The position numbers and the translations under genes are program-made. This document shows, in pieces, positions 1-10,202 of a stretch of DNA of 64,000 nucleotides (positions within the stretch are counted from its first letter, which is position 1; every line of letters begins with the position of its first letter). Source of the DNA: Cryptomeria japonica (Eukaryota > Streptophyta > Pinopsida > Cupressales > Cupressaceae); contig NC_081414.1 of NCBI RefSeq assembly GCF_030272615.1, positions 1,135,001 through 1,199,000 on the forward strand. The letters are read 5' to 3'. The notes beneath the pieces are model-generated. The model saw only the letters and a program-made list of their open reading frames with translations. It ran no database searches and was not told the origin of the DNA.

Positions 1-2
1 AT

Positions 3-845
3 CCTGTGCATATTGATTTGTGTGGTCCTATGAAAACTAGGAGTGTTCAGGGAGATAGGTACTTTATGATTCTCACTGATCATTGCTCAAGAATGATGTG
101 GGTCACATTCTTGAAAGACAAGTCTGAAGCTTTTGGAAAGTTTAAAGCCTTCAAAGCACTCGTTGAAAAGGAAAGTGGTAAGAGGACCAAATGCCTTAGA
201 ACCGACCAAGGAGGTGAGTTCACTTCTGGTGAATTCAATAAGTACTGTGAAGAAAACGACATCAAGAGGAAACCGTCTACCCCCTGGACTCCACAACAAA
301 ATGGCCTAGCAGAAAGGAACAACCAAACTGTAGTTGAAGCAGCCAGAATGATGTTGATTCAAGGGAAGGTTGCTCACACTTTTTGGAGAGAAGCGGTGAG
401 CCTTGCAGTCTACATTATGAACCGGGTACTCATCAAGAAAGGTAAGGATAAAACTCCTTATGAGTATTGGACTGGTAAAACTCCATTAGTAAGATACTTT
501 AGAGTATTTGGTAGCAAGTGTTATATCAAGAGAAGTGAACACCAGAGCAAGTTTGATGCAAAATGTGATGAGGGAATATTCCTAGGGTATTCCACCAAGA
601 GAAAATCTCTCAAGTGTTTTAACAATAGGACTCAAAAAATTGTTGAAAGTATCAATGTTAGAGTTGATGAAACCTCTGAGAAACCTTATGAAACTAGCAG
701 TGAGCGAGCGGTAGATGAACCAGGGGTAACCTTATGGGAAGTGATTGCAAAACAACCAAGTAGAAGCAATAGTGCTCCTAAACCAGCAGATGCTACGGTA
801 GATGAAGATGAAGATGAGGATGAAGAGGAAAAGAAAGAGGAATAA
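3..845 (+). pseudogene. Copia integrase domain (part of pol)
   Basis: Integrase core plus C-terminal region; it would insert element cDNA into the host genome. Counting from the codon at base 6, the catalytic triad is D4 (HIDLCGP), D67 (RTDQGGEF) and E103 (NGLAERNN). The last two are 35 residues apart, the DD35E spacing. The Copia-specific motif TPYEYWTGKTP and the FRVFGSKCY block follow, then an acidic linker rich in DE and EE before RT. The frame is open from the left edge, so there is no true start here. It ends at an in-frame TAA (843-845). The reading frame continues beyond that stop with normal linker sequence, so the TAA is a disabling mutation and not the natural end of the protein. 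Confidence 0.93.
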
Positions 846-2467
846 TCTAAGATCATTCCTAGGTATGTAAAGCTGCATCATGATCCAAAGAAAATCATAG
901 GGGATAAGGATGCGGGAATACTTACAAGAAGAAAGGTCGTAGAGAATTCTTGCATGATTTTTGAATTTGAGCCCAAAATATTTAAAGAGGCACACAAAGA
1001 TGAAGACTGGATTAAGGCTATGGAAGAAGAACTTGACCAGATAGAAAAGAATGGTACATGGTCTTTGGTACCCAGACCTGAGCACAAAAATGTTATTGGC
1101 ACCAAATGGGTTTTCAGAAACAAGTTAAATGAAGATGGAACAGTGGCAAGAAACAAAGCAATATTGGTATGTAAGGGATATGCTCAAGAAGAAGGAGAAG
1201 ACTATGGAGAAACCTTTTCTCCAGTAGCTAGATTGGAAGGAGTTTGATGGGATTCAAAGTGTATCAAATGGATGTAAAATCTGCATTCCTGAATGGAATA
1301 CTTGAAGAAGAAGTGTATATAGAGCAACCAGATGGGTTTACCCTATCAGAAGACAGTGATATGGTGTGTAGGCTACATAAAGTTTTGTATGGATTGAAGC
1401 AAGCACCTAGAGCATGGTATGAACGTCTACACTCCCATCTTGTGATGATTGGATTTAAAAGAACAAGTGAAGATAGCAATATCTATCTGAAGTTAGAAGA
1501 AGATTAGATTTTGATCTATGAAGTGTTTGTTGATGACATAATTTTTGGTGGAGATGGTAAGATGAGCCATACATTTGTAGATGAAATGAAGAAGGAATTC
1601 GAGATGTCACTAATAGGAGAGATCAAGTTCTTCATTGGACTACAGATTCAACAAATGAAAGATGGTATCTTTATCACTCAGTCCAAGTATGTCAAAGAGG
1701 TGTTGAAGACCTTTGGCATGGAAGACAGCAAACCGGTTGGTAAACTGATGATGACTAGTTGTAAATTGTCTAAAGAAGATGATTCAATGTTGTTGAATGA
1801 GAAGGAATGTCGGTCAATGATTGGTAAATTGCACTATGTAGTACACAGCAGACCGGGCATTGCACATACAGTGGGCATTGTTGCACGTTTTCAGAAAAGT
1901 CCAAGAGAATCCCACTTGGTAGCAGTCAAGCAGATTCTTAGATATCTAAAGGGAACTATAGATTATGGTTTGTGGTATCCATACAATAATGATTTCAATC
2001 TCAAAGTGTTTACCGATGCCGATTGGTCTGGTAATGTGGACGACCAAAAGAGCACAACCGGTGGTGCATTCTTTCTTGGTGGTACACTAATTTCATGGAT
2101 AAGCAAGAAGAAGAGTTGTATCTCTCAGTCCACAACAGAAGCAGAATATGTAGCAGCATTTATGAGCTGCAGTCAGACAATTTGGATGAAGCATGTATTA
2201 AATGGTTTCAAAGTCCCTGTATCTGAACCAATGAGTATCTTTTGTGATAACACAAGTGCCATTAATATCTCCAAGAATCTGGTATTGCATGCTAGAACCA
2301 AGCACTTCAAGCTCAAGTATCATTTCTTGAGGGAGAAATTTCATAACAAAGATGTTGTATTGGAACATGTTTCCAGTAAGGAGCAGTTAGCAGATATATT
2401 CACCAAGCCTCTACTGAAGGCTACATTTACCTATTTAAGAGGTGAATTAGGGGTGTTGCCCCTTTAA
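846..2467 (+). pseudogene. Copia reverse transcriptase and RNase H (part of pol)
   Basis: Continues the integrase frame with RT blocks GTKWVFRNK and VCKGYAQEEG. A frameshift with a small deletion follows near 1240. The next frame carries [24 protein letters not shown] and the catalytic block VFVDDIIFGG (FVDD where YVDD is usual). An in-frame TAG at 1505-1507 precedes that block. The RNase H part shows TDADWSG, STTEAEYVAA, FCDNTSAI, HARTKHF and a C-terminal ADIFTKPL, ending at TAA 2465-2467. In the family this domain copies element RNA into cDNA and removes the RNA strand. The motif around 1850 reads SRPGIAH where SRPDI is usual. Apart from these lesions the ORF is full length. Confidence 0.92.
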
Positions 2468-2715
2468 GAGGTGAACTAAAGGTATGTGCTCCACATCAGT
2501 CAGGTATTGCATTGTCAAATATTTTCAGGATTGATGTGTTGAAGGATGCTACTCCTCAGAGGGAGCAGCATAGTAGAACATGGAAGCTTGTGCCTCCACT
2601 TTGGCATTGTTGTCAAACAGGGAGAAGATGTGAAGCAGAAAAGATATCTGCTATATTGAAGACATATAATATGGAAGAAGATGAAGATATATCTTTGTGT
2701 ATTGCCATCAATGCC

Positions 2716-2727
2716 AAAGGGGGAGAT
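2716..2727 (+). promoter_or_regulatory. Polypurine tract of the Copia element
   Basis: AAAGGGGGAGA lies immediately before the 3' LTR. It is the expected RNase H-resistant primer for plus-strand cDNA synthesis. The same AGAT/LTR junction pattern occurs before the LTR near 29736. Confidence 0.75.
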
Positions 2728-4173
2728 TTTTGGCATATGAGCAGAGCTTGATGACATGATGATAGTGTATGTTGTCATTGATGTTAATATGGTGAAGTGT
2801 GAACCAGTATGATGAAGTGTGAATTGGTATAAGTGAACCGGTATGATGAAGTGTGAACCGGTATGTTGAAGTAAGTAAACTGGCAAGTGAACCAGTATAT
2901 GCAAAGTTTGTATCGGGGTTTCACTTGATATGACTACCGGTTGGTTTTCTCAGCTTCAAGATATCTGGTTGATGCATTCCAAGTCTGTGTGATTCGACCG
3001 ACGACATCCTGTGATGAGTTAGCATTGAAATGAAGATTAGATCGCGTTACCATGTCAACCTTGTGTGCGTGAAGGATTTCCTTGAGGATCTTGCATGAAG
3101 AGATTGATTCTATCTACCTCGGGAATGTGCAAAATCTTAGTAAACAATGGAGAGCGCGTGATGGGTTATCAGCTTCCAGAAGCGGTGAAGAACGAACAAT
3201 GCAGGATGTCTTGAAATTTGTTCAAGATTGTTTTATCTTATGTAAAGTGATTAAATAGTCAGGATTGGACCGACTACATTGATAACCTAGATGCTTAGGG
3301 TTTTAGGTTTTGGCCACTGACCTAATTGTTATCTATAAGGTCGATGATGTTTTTCATTTGAAGTTGTTGGCAAATGATTGTATGTGAGGTGATTCTTCCT
3401 AGACCAGAGAAGTGAGTAGAGACCTGCAGAGTGTGACTGCAGATGTAAAGGAACTGAAGTGGATTTGCCTTGGCATTGAGTGTTGTTATCAGATCGGTGT
3501 ATTACCTGTTGACTTCTAACCATTTCAGTAGTTGGAAAATCCCTTTACCGAGTAGCTTTAATAGGCTTTTTGTAAATCCTTTAACAGGGTGACTCAAAAT
3601 CATTGAGTTCTTCAAATCCTCTTGCGAGGTAACCTTTAACAAGGTTTTAACCTCTAACCGGGTATTTAGCCATCCCTTAACCGGGTGATCCCTAGCAGGA
3701 TCAGTTCCTAGTAGAACCTATTGTAAAGTCTTTAACCAGACTAGGCTCCTAACAGAGCGGACTTCAAAAGAGTTCAAGAACAACTTGTGGGTATTCATCC
3801 CCACTGTGGTTTTTCCCAGTTGGGTTTCCACGTGAAAAATCAGTGCGTTATGTGTGATGTTTTTTCATGTGATGATTTAGTGTTTTTTGTTAAGCGATAA
3901 AGCATGATGATCTAATGGTCATTGTATTTCTGATGTATTACCTGCTTAAGCATATGGGTGAAGTTGAAGTGAGATATTAATTTTTGAGAAGTTCTAAGTG
4001 TTACTGGTTTATGTCTTTTATAGTCTTACTATGTTTTACCAGTATTGTCTTGATTTAGGTTGATGATGTTGTTTGTCAGTTAGTGCAGTCTTTGCAGCTT
4101 AAGTTGTTGGAGAAATTTTTGGCTGTACTGATTCACCCCCCCCTCTCAGTACCTGTTAGGTATTTACTGTTCA
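2728..4173 (+). repeat. 3' LTR of the Copia element
   Basis: Starts just after the polypurine tract (TTTTGGCAT, probably a mutated TGTTGGCAT), with the shared block TTGTCATTGATG about 45 bp in. It ends near ACTGTTCA after the motif TTCACCCCCCCCTCTCAG. It contains a GGTTTTTCCC ... GGGTTTCCACGT block (about 3810-3833) that recurs in the other LTRs here, a GTGAACCGGTA-type tandem repeat near its start, and a series of CCTTTAAC-GGGT-like motifs at 3540-3770. No primer-binding site follows, as expected for a 3' LTR. The start and end are uncertain by a few tens of bases because the partner LTR is outside the window. Confidence 0.75.
2791..2898 (+). repeat. Short tandem repeat inside the LTR
   Basis: About four degenerate copies of a 20-40 bp unit built on GATGAAGTGTGAACCGGTAT. 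It lies in the 5' (U3-like) part of the LTR, where such repeats often arise and can carry promoter elements. Confidence 0.7.
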
Positions 4174-5311
4174 TCCTTATTCATCAAATATTATGGGTTC
4201 CAGTTCTAGATATAATATTTATGATTTATTTATATTGCACTATTAGGTTTTTAGGTCCTCCGTTGCTTAGATGATAGAGTTGCTTGTTGTTTCTAACAGC
4301 GAGGTTGTCTATCAAAACTGGTTTGGAGAATTGTTTTAAACTCTTGGATATGTGGATTCAAGTGTTGTAGCTTGGAGGACATGTTAATTTGGTTTGTGTA
4401 GTGTTTTAGTTTAGATTTCTAGTGCTAGTTTGATTAGCAAGTGAAGTTTTATTGTTTTGTGTTTAGTGATTTCAGTTGGTTTGGTTTCTGGCTAATTAAG
4501 ATGGTTTATTTTATTTGGATCATTCTCTTTTGGTCTAGATATGTGTTGAAGGTTGATTTTGGATCTTGATATGGGTCTCACCATGACATGTGTAGCTTCA
4601 CAATGTATATTTTACATTGGACCTGGATGTTTTAAAGTCAACTAGTTAATATGCTTTACTATTTATCTAAATATATCATTTGATGTCAACTTTAAAGGAT
4701 GTATTAGTGTGTGTGGTTCATTGGAATCATTTTAGTAGGATGTGTTGTGATGCGTTTAGGTCCCTTTATCTCCTAGAGTGGTCCTTATTGGTCTAGGTGG
4801 CCTAATTTATGTAATATTGTATATTTTGTCTGTGGCTGACCTAGTTGAGTGTTTTAAAGAATGATCTTGTATATATAGATGTGTAGTGGCATGAGTTGAG
4901 GAATGGAGTTCGCATGAGTTAATGTAATGTGGATGTGAATGATGTGCAAGAAAATTTGGTGTAACAAAAATGCGAAAGTTAGTTGTGAAGAGCTTTGATG
5001 ATGATGTCTTCAGTGGGACAGTGTTTTGAGACAGTGGTTGATTGTTAAATGTTTTTGTCATGATATTGCTCGCTTGACACAGTGATTCAAGGAAAATTTC
5101 ATGATCAAGAGATCTTGTTACTTTCAATTCATCTATTCCCTATACCTGTCGAAACAAGGTGTGTTCCTTTTAGCAATTTATGCAGTCCTTTATATCTTAC
5201 CCTGAGATAGTGAGGCTCGGTAATGCAAGTCCCTTATATCAGGTATAGTGAGCTCCTTGGCCTTGAGCCTAAAAAATTGTAATTAGTTATTCATATTGTG
5301 AGTGTGATTCT

Positions 5312-5790
5312 TGTAGGAGCTAATATTATCCTCTGATACTATGTAGAAGTTGATGATCAACCATAAGAGCCAAGAATCATCTATAAGCAAAACACCTATC
5401 ACACAAAAGAGATCAAGAAATATTGTATGCTCTATAACAACCAGAGAATTTTGTATTATTTCACAAAAGAATTAAAGATTCAATATTAAAGGTACAATAT
5501 TGGAAGTACAATATTGGAGGCACAATTACAATGAATGAAAGACTTACTTTATAGGAAGCAAGAGATTCCCTAATCCTAAAATTACAAGAACTAAAGCAAT
5601 GGAAAGTAGGAGCTAAATTAAGCTCAAATACAAGCTATAAAAGCTAACTAGAAGTGCCTCTAAGTGAACTCAAACTAAAAAAACATAACACCTAGATAAA
5701 ATAAAATACCTAATTTTAGCTTAAGTTAAAAATAAATTAAAGGACCTAATTAATAAATAATTAGATACTTATTCTAATATTACTCCAACA
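5312..5790 (-). repeat. 3' LTR of the 3.03 kb element
   Basis: 479 bp, direct repeat of 7856-8340 with scattered substitutions and small indels. It includes shared blocks such as GTTGATGATCAACCA and AGAGATCAAG. The inner end ATTACTCCAACA abuts the polypurine tract. Confidence 0.92.
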
Positions 5791-5800
5791 CCCCCCCCTT
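5791..5800 (-). promoter_or_regulatory. Polypurine tract of the 3.03 kb element
   Basis: On the minus strand AAGGGGGGGG lies directly before the 3' LTR start TGTTGGAGTAAT. This fixes the orientation of the element. Confidence 0.85.
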
Positions 5801-6059
5801 AAGATTAACTTAGGGATAAGTTAAACAACTAATGATGAATGCAAAATGAATTCATGAATGAGTCCCGACAACAAAGACTTGATTAGGTAATCATGATCAT
5901 TTAACTCACACTAATGAGGTCTCTCTAAATAGAGAAAAGGAGAAAAATCACATGGGAAAAAAACCCTCTCCAAAAGTGAAAGATGCAATGAAAAAGAAAA
6001 GGGTACTACATGTGACTAAAATGAAGAACTCCAAGTGGCCCCCCCTTTTATGGAATTGA

Positions 6060-6680
6060 TCATAGAAGTAAAATGAATATACTCCCCATAAGAGAGAGAA
6101 TGAGAATAAGAATCCCCCCAATAAAGAAGTATCTCTTATGCCAATGATGAATGCCTGAAGGCAGAACGTGATCCACTACCTGCAAACAACATGTTTCCCC
6201 TTGGAAGAAACTAATCTGCCAGAGAGAGGTGAAGTCGGTCCATAAATTGGAAGATGTAGGAGTCCAAATCCAAATATATGATGATGTCTCCAAAAACTGC
6301 TTATGTGTCACCAATTCCTTAGATGATGATGGCACAAACCAATCAGATGCATATCCAATCACAATAGAAGGTGACAAACAAGGAACCAATGGAAACTGAT
6401 CTTGAACAAGCTCCAAAGACAAACATGATGTGACAACAGTTGTGCTATGACTATCATCAAATAAGAGAGATAAACCTTCAAATGTGTCCTCCAAATCTAA
6501 AATATGAGACTCCACAAAAAATGAATCAATATTTGTTAAATAGGAATCCCAATCAAGAAGACAAATAGATGAATTATCCTACTTAATATGAATAAAGTAC
6601 TCAATCAATGAAGGTACAACAACTATCTCTACTGGTGGAGAAGGATAAACTTGAGATTTCAATGCACACTCAAGAAAAAG
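6060..6680 (-). pseudogene. Unidentified ORF with C-terminal hydrophobic segment, carried by the 3.03 kb element
   Basis: Read in the sense direction of the element, the frame is open for about 205 codons from just after a TAA (6681-6683) to the stop at 6060. It is broken only by a TAG at 6579-6581. There is no convincing ATG near its start, so it looks like the 3' part of a longer ORF. The N-terminal part is hydrophilic (blocks such as YPSPPVEIVVVPSL and LDWDSYLTNIDSFFVES). The middle is rich in S, T and W. The last 25 residues are almost all hydrophobic (FFIGGILILILSLMGSI...), like a membrane anchor. I do not recognise the family. It is not gag, protease, integrase, RT or RNase H. It could be captured host sequence or chance open sequence in an AT-rich repeat. 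Confidence 0.45.
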
Positions 6681-7844
6681 TTAATAATTATGTGAGAAAT
6701 TAGGAAAAACTCATTTCTATTTTGATTTATCTCACAATATTTACACCTACAACCCTTATACATGATTCACTCCTCAAGATAATCTCCAAAAAAGATACAA
6801 AAACATAAACCCTCAATATAAATAGAGACCCGATTTGTATGTAGCCCAAAATAGGCAAGAAAGAGCTATTTGAGAACCTAATGAAAATTCTGAAAAAGGG
6901 ACTTGATATCTAAATAGGGGACTTCGAGAGCTTTCCAATGTCATGTGGAAATCAAAAAATAGAGTCTAGATGTGTAAGATATGGCTCTAGAAGTGTGAAA
7001 CTGAAAGCTAACTTTGGAGGCCTGGTATAAGAAATTAGTGCAGAATATGATCAAACTACCTACAAAATAAGATCAATGTTAAAACTAGCTTTCCATTGAT
7101 ATCTCATTTTCTCAATTTTGACTATGTTTGAAGAAGTTATGGGCAAAAACCCACACACTACTTTTTAAGGCTTCAAGAGCAAAAATAGGAGAGATATGCT
7201 AAATTTAGAATGGCCCTAAATTTAGTAGACCTACCAAATTTAGATCTGTATGTCTGATTGCTAATGTGACATCCTGTTCTGTGGGGTTTTGCAGGTTGAT
7301 TTGACTTTTTATAAAATTTGTGAATCCTCTTTTTTTTTAAAACACACCCTTCTCAAATTTTCAAATTTTAACAAAATTTCAATGCAAATTCTCACAAAAA
7401 TTGAGCACTTTGAAAAAATGGATGTGATTTAATTTTTGCAGAGCTAAGCTGGTATGGTCGTACAAATCTGTACAATCCATATGGATTTTACCTCAAGATG
7501 TGTGCCCTTCCAAATAAAAATTGCCCTAAATTTCACTGTCTCCAATTTTGATAATCTGATAAGCAATTTAAGGGTTTTTGGTCCTTCTTATTGCGATGGT
7601 GACCTTCGTTTTATGTTAAAGTGCCCATATTTTTTACCTACCCCTATATTTTGCCTCAATTTGTGTGCCCTCAACCAATTTGACCCAAATTTTCAACTCC
7701 TCAGATTTTGATGAAACAACAGTTGATCTTTGAGTTTTTCTATATTGTGGATGCTATGGCAACCTCCATTTGAAACCAAAATGCACATAAAATTTACCTC
7801 AAGTTGGATCCCTCAAGCATGTGGATAGGAACTTGACAAAAAAA

Positions 7845-7855
7845 CTCTAATACCA
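7845..7855 (-). promoter_or_regulatory. Primer-binding site of the 3.03 kb element
   Basis: Immediately inside the 5' LTR the minus strand reads TGGTATTAGAG, one base off the usual plant TGGTATCAGAG that pairs with initiator methionine tRNA. A second TGGTATCAGAGC lies just inside the LTR end itself, at 7868-7880. Confidence 0.75.
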
Positions 7856-8340
7856 TGTAGGAGCTAAGATTGTGCTCTGATACCATGTAAAATTTGATGA
7901 TCAACCACAGGAGCCAAGAATCATCTGCAAGCAAAACACCTATCACACAAAAGAGATCAAGCAAAGATTGTATGCTCTATAACAACTAGAGGATTTTGTA
8001 TTATTGCATAAAAGAATTGAAGATTGAATATTGAAGGTATAATATTGAAAGCACAATATTGGAGGCACAATTATAATGAATGAAATACTTACTTTATAGG
8101 AAGCAAGAGATGCCCTAATCCTAAAATTAGAAGAACTAAAGAAATGCAAAGTAAGAGCTAAATTAAGCTCAACTACAAGATATAAAAGCTAACTAGAAGT
8201 GCCTCTAAGTGAACTCGAACTAAAAAAGCATAACACCTAGGTCCTAGATAAAATAAAGCACCTAAGTTTAGCTTAAGAAAAAAAAAATTAAAGGACCTAA
8301 TTAATAATAATTAGATAATTGTACTAAAATTACTCCAACA
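7856..8340 (-). repeat. 5' LTR of the 3.03 kb element
   Basis: 485 bp. On the minus strand it starts TGTTGGAGTAAT and ends AGCTCCTACA. It is followed on its outer side by the target duplication ATTCT. Confidence 0.92.
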
Positions 8341-8579
8341 ATTCTCATTGTGGTTTTTTCATATTTAGGGTTTTCCACATAAATCTAGTGTTCATGTGTT
8401 TATTGTACTTTTTGCTTTCATGTTTAATAATTGTAGTAATAAGCTAATTGTGACCTTTGAAGTTTAAAAGATCAGAAGTAGAGTATTTAGAGTTTCAAAC
8501 CAATTAACCCCTTCCCCGCCCCCCATTGCCACCCCCTTCTCCCTTCTCCCACCCTCTCAGTCCTACAGTGTTTTCAACA

Positions 8580-9480
8580 GATTTCTTATTAGGGATATAG
8601 GCATGACATGTTGGATGGTTTTATCTCAAGAATTTCTAATTAACATTTAATGGTTTCATATATTACATTTTCTATTTTTTGGATGCTTTAGGCTAATGTT
8701 TGGATAATGAGTTTTGTAAGTACTATCATATTGCCAAAACTACTCCAAGTTGTTGGTTACTGATACTCATGTAAAGGCTTGAACTTTGTAAATGCATTGT
8801 AACCTTTGTTTACTTAATTTTACATTTATTTGCTTTAGAGTGGGGGTTTCTCTTTCGAAAAAGCTTTTCCCATGTAAATCATTGTGTTGTCGTACAATAT
8901 CTTTGTGTTTATTTCCTTATAATTGTGTGATAAGTGAAATTTTTGCCACACGTCTTCTCATATATTGATATAAGAAACATATTCTACACCTCTATTACCT
9001 TTCATTTTTGGCATTCAAAATCTTTTAAATAGATAAGGCAAACTTCATAAACATAATCGCCACCAACATTTTGAATTGATAGTCAATCCACAATGTATGT
9101 ATGTATGTATGTATGTATGTATGCATGCATGCATGGTTGGATGGATGGATGCATGTATGTATTTAATGCTTCTTTAGTTATGTACATTAATTCAACAATA
9201 ATGGTTTCAATCCCTTTTTGTCGTGTAAATTTTTTATTATTTCTTTCTACCTTATCTTTGGCAAAAAAAAGAATTTTACTTGATTCTAATCGACCATCAG
9301 AATTCCAAATTAGGCTCATATCTATAAACAATGATTTGAATATTATTATACATAATCTAAAGATCACCTACCTTAAGCTTTTAAATGTGATCTTTTTCCA
9401 TCGATTTTTTTAAAATATAATACAAACTATTTTCTTTGTAGAAATGATATATGTGACACTAATTCAAATAAAAAAATGAA
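8580..9480. other. AT-rich spacer
   Basis: Non-coding sequence with no recognisable gene or element, apart from the microsatellite at 9093-9164. Open frames over the microsatellite are repeat artefacts. Confidence 0.6.
9093..9164 (+). repeat. Compound tetranucleotide microsatellite
   Basis: Successive runs of ATGT, then ATGC, then ATGG, then ATGT. The four-base period is kept while the unit changes, as expected for slippage followed by point mutation. Confidence 0.95.
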
Positions 9481-9483
9481 TTT

Positions 9484-10202
9484 CAATTCATAACCGACTG
9501 ATATATAACGATAACCCACCAAACACGTCTCCTCCACGCAATAAGCTCTGTGTATTTACCGACCGGTGTGTCGTAAGTAGTAGGTTACGAAGGTTTATGG
9601 AGTCTTCCTCACGCCCGTCATACGCCACGCAATAATATCGGAAGAGAGAGAAACATGGGAGTGGGACATACATAGCCCTTAGCAATCAATTCCGCAGCAG
9701 ACTATGAGAAAAGGCGGGTTTTCCAAAGTCAACAAATGATAACGATCTACACCATAATCACCACCAGAAGGACAAAAACAAAAAGAAAATCAATCATCTC
9801 AACCCTTCCCCCTGCCCTTCTCCCGATTGCAATCTTTGTTGTTTGTGTTCGATTGAGCTTCAAGTGGCTCTATCTATCAGATAATCTGCCCACATCATTT
9901 CTCTCTGTACACATCCTTACTAACCAAAATGACTTTATGTCAAATTAAACATTCATTTAGCTGCTCTTCTGACAGGTGACCCCAACTCCCAAGCTCCATA
10001 TTATTATTCTATATTCTCCCTATTTGCCAGTGTACCCACTAAGCTTTTACCCTCCTTCCTTCACTTGTCGCTTCGCTCTGCCCGCATGCCCACTATCTTC
10101 TCTCCCACTTATCTGACCACGCTGCGACCCACATAAACAAAAAGAAGAAAAAAAAGTGGCTTCCATCAATACAGCAAAGAATACAAACCTAGGAGGAGGA
10201 TT
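9484..10202 (+). promoter_or_regulatory. Upstream region and 5' leader of the WRKY gene
   Basis: Bases 9490-9645 hold about a dozen CpG dinucleotides, whereas nearly all other DNA here is CpG-poor. This suggests a stretch that escapes methylation. It contains two exact copies of CCACGCAATA (9534-9543 and 9625-9634) and a CACGTC core near 9524. At 9727-9732 AGTCAA is the reverse of TTGACT, a W-box, the binding site of WRKY proteins; auto- or cross-regulation is possible (inference). The last 200 bp before the ATG are pyrimidine-rich, like a plant leader, ending in an A-rich stretch. A TATA-like TCTATATTC lies near 10008. The transcription start is not determinable from sequence alone. Confidence 0.5.
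9727..9732 (-). promoter_or_regulatory. W-box
   Basis: TTGACT on the minus strand, about 470 bp upstream of the WRKY start codon. The match is to the TTGAC[CT] consensus bound by WRKY domains. A hexamer is expected by chance now and then, so functional relevance is unproven. Confidence 0.35.

Larger units (their letters stand above)
1..4173 (+). mobile_element. Copia-type LTR retrotransposon, 3' portion
   Basis: The order integrase, reverse transcriptase, RNase H, polypurine tract, LTR is diagnostic of the Copia (Ty1) superfamily; Gypsy elements carry integrase last. The 5' LTR, gag, protease and the start of integrase lie beyond the left edge. After the pol stop, about 250 bp of non-coding spacer lead to the polypurine tract, and the 3' LTR follows. 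Coding damage is light: one in-frame TAA, one frameshift with a small deletion, and one TAG. The insertion is therefore younger than most relics in this window, but not autonomous as it stands. A related but pol-less element lies at 39709-49550, and this type of element could supply enzymes to it in trans (inference). Confidence 0.93.
5312..8340 (-). mobile_element. Complete non-autonomous LTR retrotransposon (3.03 kb)
   Basis: All structural hallmarks are visible. Two LTRs of about 480 bp lie in direct orientation. The LTR ends are nearly inverted (TGTTGGAG/CTCCTACA). A 5-bp target duplication ATTCT is perfect at 5307-5311 and 8341-8345. A primer-binding site lies inside the 5' LTR (right end) and a purine tract inside the 3' LTR (left end). 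The 2.07 kb interior has no gag, protease, integrase or RT motif that I can recognise, only one ORF of unknown function. It must have been mobilised by enzymes from another element. It sits inside the solo LTR that surrounds it, so it is the younger of the two. Confidence 0.92.
4250..8579 (+). repeat. Solo LTR, split by a nested element
   Basis: The right end has the usual C-rich tract and CCCTCTCAG, then TTTTCAACA, but no primer-binding site follows. The left part shares a CTCTTTTGGTCTAGATATGT block (about 4528) and a CTCACCATG block with the LTR at 29736-30904. The LTR reads straight across the inserted element at 5312-8340: GAGTGTGATTCT on the left continues as CATTGTGGTTTTTTCATA on the right once the duplicated ATTCT is removed. 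Without the insert it is about 1.3 kb. The left boundary is not resolved (4180-4330). Confidence 0.65.

Noticed and set aside
7868..7880. Possible tRNA-related sequence (TGGTATCAGAGC)
   Set aside because: Complement of the initiator tRNA 3' end, i.e. a primer-binding-site-like sequence of an LTR element; no tRNA cloverleaf is present here or at the other primer sites.
9083..9413. Overlapping frames on both strands over the ATGT repeat
   Set aside because: Microsatellite artefacts without coding features outside the repeat.
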